64,000 nt of DNA from Bacteriovoracaceae bacterium (GTDB lineage Bacteria > Bdellovibrionota > Bacteriovoracia > Bacteriovoracales > Bacteriovoracaceae). The stretch spans positions 1-64,000 of the forward strand of contig JABIHA010000056.1 in the NCBI GenBank assembly GCA_018649885.1, given 5' to 3'. The stretch's first letter is position 1, and every line of letters starts with the position of its first letter. The position numbers and the translations under genes are program-made. The notes beneath the pieces were generated by a model that saw only the letters and a list, made by a program, of their open reading frames with translations, made no database searches and was not told the DNA's origin. This document shows, one piece after another, positions 33,838 to 41,649 of this stretch.

Positions 33838-36192
33838 ATGGCAAAAACCCCTGTAGTGGCCCTTTATTCAACACCCCACGATTTTTTATCCCAATGTAAA
33901 AAATCACAGACTGGTGATTTGGTTTTCATCACACCAAGTCCCAAGAAAGCTGACCACGTTAGAAGCTTACTTATGGGTCACGATTTATCAGAAAGCTGTG
34001 AAGTATTAACCATTAATAAATTTATTTCAAATCAAATGAAAGAAAACCTTGGCACTACTTCACCACAAAGTATCAAAACTAAATCTAGTTATATGCTTGT
34101 CATGGCAGCTGTGTGGAAGAATATGTGGGGAAGTGGAGAATATAATCAATTCGTTTCTGCTTTTAAATTATTTACTGATTTAAGATCATTTACTATTGAT
34201 CACGAATTTCTCTCACCCATTTGGGAACATTACACCGAGAAGATGGCAAATTCTGTCAGGACGTTTTATCAAATTTCCCAAAACCTCGATCTTATTGATG
34301 AGCAGGCTTCATATGCTAAATTGGCAGAAACTCTTCGGGCTCCTGCTCCTGAGGTGGAGACTGACTCCAGTGGAAGGCAATTTGTATTTTGGGGTTTTAG
34401 TCATCTTGGTGCCAACCAAATTGATTATATCAAAGCCTTTTCTATTAGAAATAATGTCCTTATCCCCTTTCCTAAAAGAGCTCTTCACAGGGCCATCATG
34501 AGTGATTGGATTTCATGGTTTGTTGATTTATCTAAAGTCGAGGATAGTGCTGAGACCAGTGTTCAAAGTATCAATTGTGCTAAGTTTCCAAAAGGTATGT
34601 TATCTCAAACTTTAAGAGATTTTCTAACGACCTGTGATGAAGAGCAAGGAGTAGACCTCTATCTTGGGGCAAAGAAAACTCAAATTGAAGCCTTCTATGA
34701 GATACCTACGAAGAATCTATTTTCAAAAGGTCAAGTAGACCTATTTGAAGACGAAGTTGAGCAGGTCTTTGGGCAGCTGTACCAAAGTATTGATTCAGGT
34801 AACTCAAATATTTCAAAGTTAAAGAGTTTACTTAAAGACAGTCTTCAGAAGACAAATTTTAAATATATAAAAGTGGTTTCAATAGTTCATGATATTCTTG
34901 ATGAGTGGGTAGAGCTATCAGATGATCATGATGAAATTTCGAGGTTTGAGTTAGATCTTTTTAAAGAAATTGCCATACTGGATTTACCGCGTAATTATTT
35001 CTTGCCTCTCAGTAAAGATATGTCGGGGGAGGTATTTACTGTAGATGATCTTATTGTAAGAGATGCTAGTAAAACAAATATACTAGTGGTGGCAAGTCAC
35101 CTTTCATCGATTAGATCTATGCAAAGTGATTACCCAGACAAATTAGAAAAATCTCTTTGCGCTTTGGGCCCTATTAGAAGACCTGAGTTTGATTTTTGTA
35201 TATTAAAAGAGGAAATTTTAGATTTTATTGGGGAGAAAAATACTGTTTTGCTTCTAGAGGGCGGAGTTGCAGACTCAAGTTTAGATTGGAATGAAATACT
35301 TCGAAATTGTAGTTTAGAGTATTTTGAAATTGGAAGTGTAAAGCATGCTCCTCGCCCATGGGATGTTACTGCTGAAAGTATTAGACTAGAGAAAGTTTCC
35401 CCTACAAGCTTGCAGTTATATCTTGATTGTCCAAGGAAGTATTTTTTAAGATATCATAAAAAATTGAATTCAAATATTTCCCTAGCTTCTGAGCTTCAAG
35501 CTTTTGAGTTAGGGGACTTAGAGCACAAAGTTGTGCAAAAGTATTTAACTGCTTTCAATAAGTGGGATACGACTAGTTTTCTAAAGGTCGTAGAAGAGAT
35601 CATTAATGGGTTTCTCTGCTCGAATAAAAAGAATGTTGATCAAATATATATTGATAAATACAAACGAGAGATAACAAATCGCTCAAAGCTCGGAATCCAA
35701 TTTCTATTAAACTTAGATTCAAATACAACCTTTGAGTTTGAAAAAAAACTCGAGCATGTTTTTTGTGATGTAGAGGTTTATGGAAGGGCAGACTGTATTA
35801 TTCATTTGAATGAAAAGAGTGCCGTTATTGATTTTAAAAGATCTTCATCATCAATACCTGCAATTGGTCAGTTTAAAAAATTTGAAAAAGTTCAAGGCTG
35901 GGTTTATCCACTTTTATTAAGCAAGACCTTTAAAACCATTGGGACAGGCTATTTAAATTTAGAAGAGCCTCAGAAGTCACTTCTTTTCTCTGAAAAAGAG
36001 GGGGGACTTGAAGGATGGAGACCATATTCTTTTGGGGATGAGCTTTCGAAGTTTGAAGTGTTTTTAAATAGCACAATTGAAAAGATGAAAAGTGATACTT
36101 CCTTTTTGCCACTGCCGAGTTCGAGTGCAGCTTGCAAGTACTGCGATTTTTCACCAATTTGCTCAAAAGGAGTCGACGTTGACATCTCCTAA
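33838..36192 (+). CDS. addB: AddB-like Fe-S nuclease subunit
   Basis: 784 residues from the ATG at 33838 (an in-frame TTG at 33823 is the alternative; neither has an ideal Shine-Dalgarno). The N-terminal two thirds is a degenerate helicase-like region without Walker A. The C-terminal PD-(D/E)XK nuclease has LQLYLDCPRKYF, GRADCIIHL and VIDFKRS. Cys531 with Cys766, Cys769 and Cys775 (C-x2-C-x5-C) matches the Fe-S staple of AddB. With AddA it resects double-strand breaks to initiate recombination. It is shorter than B. subtilis AddB. The addA Shine-Dalgarno and start lie inside its last codons. Confidence 0.82.
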   Translation: MAKTPVVALYSTPHDFLSQCKKSQTGDLVFITPSPKKADHVRSLLMGHDLSESCEVLTINKFISNQMKENLGTTSPQSIKTKSSYMLVMAAVWKNMWGSGEYNQFVSAFKLFTDLRSFTIDHEFLSPIWEHYTEKMANSVRTFYQISQNLDLIDEQASYAKLAETLRAPAPEVETDSSGRQFVFWGFSHLGANQIDYIKAFSIRNNVLIPFPKRALHRAIMSDWISWFVDLSKVEDSAETSVQSINCAKFPKGMLSQTLRDFLTTCDEEQGVDLYLGAKKTQIEAFYEIPTKNLFSKGQVDLFEDEVEQVFGQLYQSIDSGNSNISKLKSLLKDSLQKTNFKYIKVVSIVHDILDEWVELSDDHDEISRFELDLFKEIAILDLPRNYFLPLSKDMSGEVFTVDDLIVRDASKTNILVVASHLSSIRSMQSDYPDKLEKSLCALGPIRRPEFDFCILKEEILDFIGEKNTVLLLEGGVADSSLDWNEILRNCSLEYFEIGSVKHAPRPWDVTAESIRLEKVSPTSLQLYLDCPRKYFLRYHKKLNSNISLASELQAFELGDLEHKVVQKYLTAFNKWDTTSFLKVVEEIINGFLCSNKKNVDQIYIDKYKREITNRSKLGIQFLLNLDSNTTFEFEKKLEHVFCDVEVYGRADCIIHLNEKSAVIDFKRSSSSIPAIGQFKKFEKVQGWVYPLLLSKTFKTIGTGYLNLEEPQKSLLFSEKEGGLEGWRPYSFGDELSKFEVFLNSTIEKMKSDTSFLPLPSSSAACKYCDFSPICSKGVDVDIS

Positions 36193-39100
36193 TGACGAGC
36201 AAATGGTGGCCATAAAATCAAAGGGAGGAGTCCTTCTTCAGGCCGGTGCCGGTTCAGGAAAAACATTTGTTTTAGTGAATCATTTGATTTTTTTGATTGA
36301 AGATATCATTGAAAAAGATTCGAGCGACCAGCAACTTGTTTTCGAAAAATTAAAGAAACTTTTCCAGAGTATGGTTTTGATGACTTTTACTAGAAAGGCG
36401 GCAGGTGAGCTATCAATAAGAGTTTCTAGAGAGATTGAAAGTAAGGTTAAAGAGCATGGTGGAGTCTGGAGTGAAGTGCAATCGATGTTTTCACTTATAA
36501 ATATAACTACTATTCATGGTTTCTGCTCAAAGTTATTAAGAGAAGGGTATGCTCCTGCAATTCGATCGGACTTTGAAATAATTTCAGAAGTAGCTCAGAA
36601 AAAAAGAATTGAAGATCTATTTCTAAATTGGGTTAAAAGTAGAAAAGATTTACTTAGTGAAATATTTCTTTCTCATGATCAGCAAACGATTGGTGCACTA
36701 TATAGCATTTTTCAAGATCCCTCTCTTCGAATCGATTGGCAGGGTAGTCAAGAATCAGCTCAAGGTTTTTCTGATCTTATGAGGCAAATATTTGAATTAC
36801 ATGATTGGAAATACCTTCCACAGTTAAAAGATGGATTTTTAAGTAATTTTAGTGATCAAAGCGACAAGAAGTGGTTTGGATATTTAGATGAACTTTCAAG
36901 CTTACTGTGCTCAACGCAAATTAAAGATTGGGATAGCTATCAACGTTACTTGGATCATTTTGTAAAATACAAGGGCGTTAGGGCACCAACTGAGAAGTCT
37001 GGGTTGATTGAAGTTAGGGAGTTGATGGCCGAAGCTAAAGAGCTGCGAGAATTGCTTGTAAAATACGCTGATGACTTTGGCGCATACCTATCTGATGATC
37101 AAGGCCAATTCGTAGGTTGGAATGAGGGAGTCGTCCAGCTCATTAAATATATTGAAACTCATTACCATGAGTATCAGGGCTTAACTTATGCCGATTTAGA
37201 GTACTTTGTTTTAAAGGCCCTAGAACATGATGGAGTCGTTGATTCTATCAAAGAGAAATATCAATATTTTATAATAGATGAATATCAAGATACCTCCGAA
37301 GCGCAATATTCAATTGTTCACAAGTTGATTGGAGGTGATTACGATAAGGCCTATTTTGTCGGTGATGTAAAACAAGCAATTTATGGTTTCAGGGGAGGAG
37401 AGTTAAACGTATTTTTAGGAACAAAGAAACTTGTCAGCTCAGTCCTTGAATTAAGCAACAATTATAGATCAACAGGAAAGGTTATTAACTTTAATAACAA
37501 TTTCTTTCGCTACTTATTTAAACTGGGAGCAGGATTTAAAGGTGTAGATAAGTTTGAAATAAAAATAAGTGATCAGATTTGTCCAATTGAAGAAAGGTCT
37601 GATAGCGGACATGTGACCAGTGTTATTTCTCCTATGGATCAAGGTATTAAAAAGCCCACAGCTGTTATCGCAAATAGATTAGAAGCGAAGGCCATGGTCA
37701 CTAAAATTGAAGAGATTTTAGAAAGTAAGCTGCCAGATGAAGATATTGCCATTTTATATAAAAACCTAGCTCCATCGTCCTACCTAATTAAATTTTTGAT
37801 TGAAAAAGATATTAGCTTTACCGCTCAAATTAAAATACCAAGCAGAGAGGATCCAGTTATTGGTATTTTCTACTTACTTGTTAGCTCACTTTTAGATCGT
37901 GAAGATGATAGGCTTTACTTTGAAGTGCTTACTGGTTATTTGAAAGTTCTGGATACAAGTATTGATTTAGATCTTGTAAAGAATATTGAACAATGGGGTG
38001 CAGATATTCAGGTACTTGGACTCTACCATTCATTCCAAAAATTTATTTATAAACTTGGTATTTCCAATTCAAATTTTTCTAATAATTTACAGTTAATTAA
38101 AGATCTATGTCTTACCACTTGTTCTGATATTGAAAATGTGTGGAGGAAGTTAAAAACTCATTTTGATGGTAAGTATTCTTTCGAGTTTGAATACGGCGCT
38201 CGTCCAGAGCAAATCAAAATCATGACCACTCATGCCTCCAAGGGATTGGAGTTCGATCACGTGCTACTTGGAGGAATATATTCCAATGGTAGGACAGTCG
38301 TTTCAAAGGATTTATTGGGGAGCATTCCTGGTAGTTTTAAATGGAAAAAAAGTGAGTCTCAAAAAGATTTTTACATGAGTCCTGCATATATTCTTGAGAG
38401 ACAAATAAAAAGAAAGAAAGACTTTTCAGAGGACAAGAGGCTATTTTATGTAGCATGTACAAGAGCAAAAGATTCTCTGACATGGATTGATCTTTCAATT
38501 AATGGAATGTATCAAAATTCTTGGATAGGTGGATTGCGCTCATTTTTTGACAACGAGCTTGCTCTTTACAATCAGATGGTAGAAGTACAGAAGTCAGGAT
38601 CAGAAAAAGTAGAAGACACTCAGGCCAAGGAAATCCCACCACTATTTCATATATCAAGGATGGGCCTGTGTGAAAAATTGACTAAAGATAATGATTTAGT
38701 GCTGACCTCTGATCTCTCTGTTACAAGATTAACAACGATTGTTGAGTGCCCTCGAAAATTCTATTTACAAAATATTTGCCGTATTGATCAAACAGATCTT
38801 GAAAAGTTTGATTTGCTCGGTGTGAATATTGGAGCTGGTAAGACTGAAGGCGAAGAAGTCGTTGTAAAAAGTTCTGCTGAAAGGGGAAGCCAGCTTCATT
38901 TAGATATTTCTAAGATGATTAAAAATAGGTGGGTAATCCCACTGACCTATGAAGGAAGCGACGATAAACCAATACTCGAGTGGGTTAAATCAGAGCTAAC
39001 GGGTGGGGAAGCCGAGTTTAAATATATCAGTGAAAAGGATTTAAAATTTCCCGTGTTTGGTCACATGGTTTCAGGCACACCGGATTTAGTGGTACTGCCA

Positions 39101-39406
39101 AAGGATAAATCTGATTGTAATTCTCAGATTTGGGATTTTAAAACTGGAAGAGATTCGAAGGAAGAAGTTTACCTATTTCAACTCTATCTTTATGCGCTTG
39201 GCCATTACGAACTTAATATCATACCGAAGTCATCATCTACTGAACTTGTAATTGCTTACCTCGACAAAAGGGCAAAGAAGAGTATCTGCCTTAGCTATGA
39301 ACAAATTGTAGAATACATTTTTGGCCACTGGAAAAAACTTGCACAGTTAGATCAAGTAAATGTCAGTCATTGCCAGTCGTGTATTTATCAAAAAATTTGC
39401 ACATAA
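36179..39406 (+). CDS. addA: AddA-like helicase-nuclease subunit
   Basis: 1075 residues from a TTG at 36179; AAAAGGAG lies 6 bases upstream, whereas an open frame to 36092 would extend into addB without a ribosome site. UvrD/RecB-type superfamily 1 helicase: Q motif NDEQ, Walker A GAGSGKT (23-29), motif II DEYQD, and YVACTRAKDSL near the end. The C-terminal nuclease has TPDLVV and IWDFKTGR. Unusually, it also has Cys857 (VECPRKF) and Cys1065, Cys1068 and Cys1074 (C-x2-C-x5-C), the same Fe-S pattern as AddB. Overlaps addB by 14 bases. An AdnB-like assignment is possible. Confidence 0.85.
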   Translation: MTSPNDEQMVAIKSKGGVLLQAGAGSGKTFVLVNHLIFLIEDIIEKDSSDQQLVFEKLKKLFQSMVLMTFTRKAAGELSIRVSREIESKVKEHGGVWSEVQSMFSLINITTIHGFCSKLLREGYAPAIRSDFEIISEVAQKKRIEDLFLNWVKSRKDLLSEIFLSHDQQTIGALYSIFQDPSLRIDWQGSQESAQGFSDLMRQIFELHDWKYLPQLKDGFLSNFSDQSDKKWFGYLDELSSLLCSTQIKDWDSYQRYLDHFVKYKGVRAPTEKSGLIEVRELMAEAKELRELLVKYADDFGAYLSDDQGQFVGWNEGVVQLIKYIETHYHEYQGLTYADLEYFVLKALEHDGVVDSIKEKYQYFIIDEYQDTSEAQYSIVHKLIGGDYDKAYFVGDVKQAIYGFRGGELNVFLGTKKLVSSVLELSNNYRSTGKVINFNNNFFRYLFKLGAGFKGVDKFEIKISDQICPIEERSDSGHVTSVISPMDQGIKKPTAVIANRLEAKAMVTKIEEILESKLPDEDIAILYKNLAPSSYLIKFLIEKDISFTAQIKIPSREDPVIGIFYLLVSSLLDREDDRLYFEVLTGYLKVLDTSIDLDLVKNIEQWGADIQVLGLYHSFQKFIYKLGISNSNFSNNLQLIKDLCLTTCSDIENVWRKLKTHFDGKYSFEFEYGARPEQIKIMTTHASKGLEFDHVLLGGIYSNGRTVVSKDLLGSIPGSFKWKKSESQKDFYMSPAYILERQIKRKKDFSEDKRLFYVACTRAKDSLTWIDLSINGMYQNSWIGGLRSFFDNELALYNQMVEVQKSGSEKVEDTQAKEIPPLFHISRMGLCEKLTKDNDLVLTSDLSVTRLTTIVECPRKFYLQNICRIDQTDLEKFDLLGVNIGAGKTEGEEVVVKSSAERGSQLHLDISKMIKNRWVIPLTYEGSDDKPILEWVKSELTGGEAEFKYISEKDLKFPVFGHMVSGTPDLVVLPKDKSDCNSQIWDFKTGRDSKEEVYLFQLYLYALGHYELNIIPKSSSTELVIAYLDKRAKKSICLSYEQIVEYIFGHWKKLAQLDQVNVSHCQSCIYQKICT

Positions 39407-39424
39407 TATTTGCTGCTACCCCTC

Positions 39425-39452
39425 TTTGGCTGGATCATGTTAAAATTATAAT
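39425..39452 (+). promoter_or_regulatory. Possible sigma-70-like promoter for the glt-like operon
   Basis: TATAAT at 39447-39452 is preceded by TTTGGC with a 16-base spacer (or TTGGCT with 15), 41 bases upstream of the first ATG of the operon. The -10 is consensus; the -35 is poor. Confidence 0.35.
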
Positions 39453-39493
39453 AAGTTACATTATAAATTTTTGAATCTAGTCAGGTAATTTCT

Positions 39494-40207
39494 ATGAATA
39501 AAAAATTTTATTTGCTCGCAGTGATGATTTATTTAGTCGTCCCCATTAGCAAAAGTTTTGCAAGTGAGGGCTCAACATACTACAACTTTTCTTGGCTTGA
39601 TCCAGATAAAGAAGTTTATGTTTTGCAAAATCGAAAATACAGAAAGAAGTCTAGGGTTTACCTAACCTTTGGTGGTGGTATTACAACATCAGGTGCATTT
39701 GTTACTGCACAAAACGGACAAGGTAGGCTTGGTTATTTTTTCAGTGAGAGTTTTGGAGTAGAGCTTCTTTATTCCGCGAATTTTGGATCTACAAATTCTA
39801 CCTTTGACGCAGTAAAGGCATTGCGAGTTGTTCCCCTTTATAGAAGAACTAAAAACTACTTTGGCGGCATGCTACTGTGGTCACCATTTTATTCAAAAAT
39901 AAACACTTTTAATATTGTAATGTACTACGACTGGGTTTTTGGTCTTGGAGCAGCTAGGACTCAAGAAGAAAATAATCGGCTTGAGTTTTTAAATAATGGT
40001 GGAAACCATAATAAGCAAGTGGAAGACCATACAGGGGTGATGTGGAATACACACATTCGTTGGTATCTATCTAAGCTTGTCGCTCTCAGAATGGATTTGA
40101 CTGCAATACATTACAAGGTACAAAAGGCAGGGTTTAGAACCCTCGAAACCAAAAAAACATGGAATGATAATTTTGATTTAACTGCTTCACTGCAGTTTTC
40201 ATTTTAA
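39494..40207 (+). CDS. Outer-membrane barrel of the myxobacterial-motility type (OMP_myx-like)
   Basis: 237 residues. Signal peptide ends near KSFA. The start of the mature protein, VYVLQNRKYRKKSRVYLTFGGG, then GRLGYFFSESFGVELLYSA, follows the outer-membrane beta-barrel family TIGR04565, found in Deltaproteobacteria and Bdellovibrio, to which the Glt barrels belong. Alternating strands end in LTASLQFSF with a terminal Phe, as expected for BAM-dependent insertion. It is the first gene of the six-gene operon, 20 bases before the next. By position and family it may correspond to GltA, GltB or GltH; which one is not resolved. Confidence 0.75.
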   Translation: MNKKFYLLAVMIYLVVPISKSFASEGSTYYNFSWLDPDKEVYVLQNRKYRKKSRVYLTFGGGITTSGAFVTAQNGQGRLGYFFSESFGVELLYSANFGSTNSTFDAVKALRVVPLYRRTKNYFGGMLLWSPFYSKINTFNIVMYYDWVFGLGAARTQEENNRLEFLNNGGNHNKQVEDHTGVMWNTHIRWYLSKLVALRMDLTAIHYKVQKAGFRTLETKKTWNDNFDLTASLQFSF

Positions 40208-40227
40208 ACTTATACAAGGCGAACAGG

Positions 40228-41649
40228 ATGTTCAAACTTATTGTATTAATCACACTTTTGATTCCACAATTTTCTTTTGCTGGATATAGAGATGCAAGTT
40301 TAATTTTTGGCCACGGAACCAGAGGAAATGTAAATAAATTTGGAAGAATGGTTGTACACCTAGTAGAGGCAGGAAATTACTATGCCTCGATTCCGCTAAT
40401 AAAAGAATATATGACCTCTACCGGGGGAGCAAATCTTACTCCAGAGCTAGATATGGCCCTAGATGAAATCATATTAAATGTAGGGGTTAGACAGTTTGAA
40501 TTACTTCCCGTGGAAATCTTAAGTAGATCTAATTCTCCTAGTGTTAATTATATTTTGGCCAAGAAGTTTTTTCGAATTGGTAAATATAAAAAGGCATTGA
40601 AATATATTAGAGGAATGAATGATAAGCACTCGATGGCCCCATTCGCAAGGCTTCTAGAGGGATCCGCATACAGCATACTTGGACTGCAAAGAAAGTCCAT
40701 TGATATGTTTAAAAGATGTATCGCTGTGACAGATGATAGTCTTGGCCAAACGAGTGACAAGCTGCAAGTTAGACAACTATTGGTTACCAAGGATGAATGC
40801 CTTATTGGTATTGCTAGAGCTCATTTTGCTGCGAAAAGATATGAGCGCTCAAACCTTACTTACCTTGACCTGCCAAAGAGCTCCTTTGTTTGGCCTGATA
40901 TACTTTTTGAAGAGGCCTGGAATTCTTACTACCGTAAAAATTATAATAGGACGCTTGGAAAACTTGTTACCTACAGTGCTCCTGTATTAGATCATATCTT
41001 TAATCCTGAGATTCATATTCTGGAAGCATTGTCTTATATGGAGCTTTGTCTTTATGGTGATGCAAAGAAGGTAGTAGATAGTTTTTATAAGAGATATTTA
41101 AAACGAAATCAAAGAATTGCTAAATTTATTAAATCAAATGGCAGGGACTATAATTTCTATTACAAGTTAGGAAGGCTAGCTACAAAAGGACCTATTAAAG
41201 GAAATCGTCTTTTAAATAGGTTTATGAAATCAATCGTTCATGGAGCTACCTACAATGATCTTATAGAGTCCTTAATGACTGGAAGACATGAGTTTTCCGA
41301 ATTAAAAAAATTAAAGAGAACACCATTTAACACATTTCTCCTGAAGAACACTTTGGACTCATTAAAAGTTCAGAAAAAGTTAGTGGGAAGCTATGTTAGA
41401 AGGCGTTTAGTAGTAACACACCTACAAGTGAAAAAAGCTTTTCAGCAAATGAGTTATATCAAGCTAGAAGTTCTAGCGAGGAGAAAGGCAGATCTATTTA
41501 GGTACACAGAAGAGCCTGGAGAGAGAAAAAGAGGTGATGTTAAATTTATATCTAGAAATGAAAAACAATATTTTTGGACTTTCAATGGAGAGTTTTGGGT
41601 TGATGAATTAGGAGACTATGTATTTGCCCTTGGAAATGAGTGTCGATAA
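40228..41649 (+). CDS. Secreted TPR-like protein, GltC-like by context
   Basis: 473 residues. Signal peptide MFKLIVLITLLIPQFSFA. The mature protein is alpha-helical with TPR-like helix pairs (VNYILAKKFFRIGKYKKALK, SAYSILGLQRKSIDMFKRC, EALSYMELCLYGDAKKVVD). The C-terminal 70 residues (RKADLFRYTE, KQYFWTFNGEFWVDELGDYV) are aromatic and less repetitive. Large secreted TPR proteins beside an OMP_myx barrel and a TolQ/ExbD motor are characteristic of Glt-type motility loci. The GltC label is inferred from neighbourhood. Its TAA overlaps the next ATG (TAATG). Confidence 0.7.
   Translation: MFKLIVLITLLIPQFSFAGYRDASLIFGHGTRGNVNKFGRMVVHLVEAGNYYASIPLIKEYMTSTGGANLTPELDMALDEIILNVGVRQFELLPVEILSRSNSPSVNYILAKKFFRIGKYKKALKYIRGMNDKHSMAPFARLLEGSAYSILGLQRKSIDMFKRCIAVTDDSLGQTSDKLQVRQLLVTKDECLIGIARAHFAAKRYERSNLTYLDLPKSSFVWPDILFEEAWNSYYRKNYNRTLGKLVTYSAPVLDHIFNPEIHILEALSYMELCLYGDAKKVVDSFYKRYLKRNQRIAKFIKSNGRDYNFYYKLGRLATKGPIKGNRLLNRFMKSIVHGATYNDLIESLMTGRHEFSELKKLKRTPFNTFLLKNTLDSLKVQKKLVGSYVRRRLVVTHLQVKKAFQQMSYIKLEVLARRKADLFRYTEEPGERKRGDVKFISRNEKQYFWTFNGEFWVDELGDYVFALGNECR

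Noticed and set aside
36092-36178. Upstream extension of addA to the ATG at 36092
   Set aside because: The added 29 residues are translated from addB coding DNA in another frame; a good ribosome site lies before the TTG at 36179.
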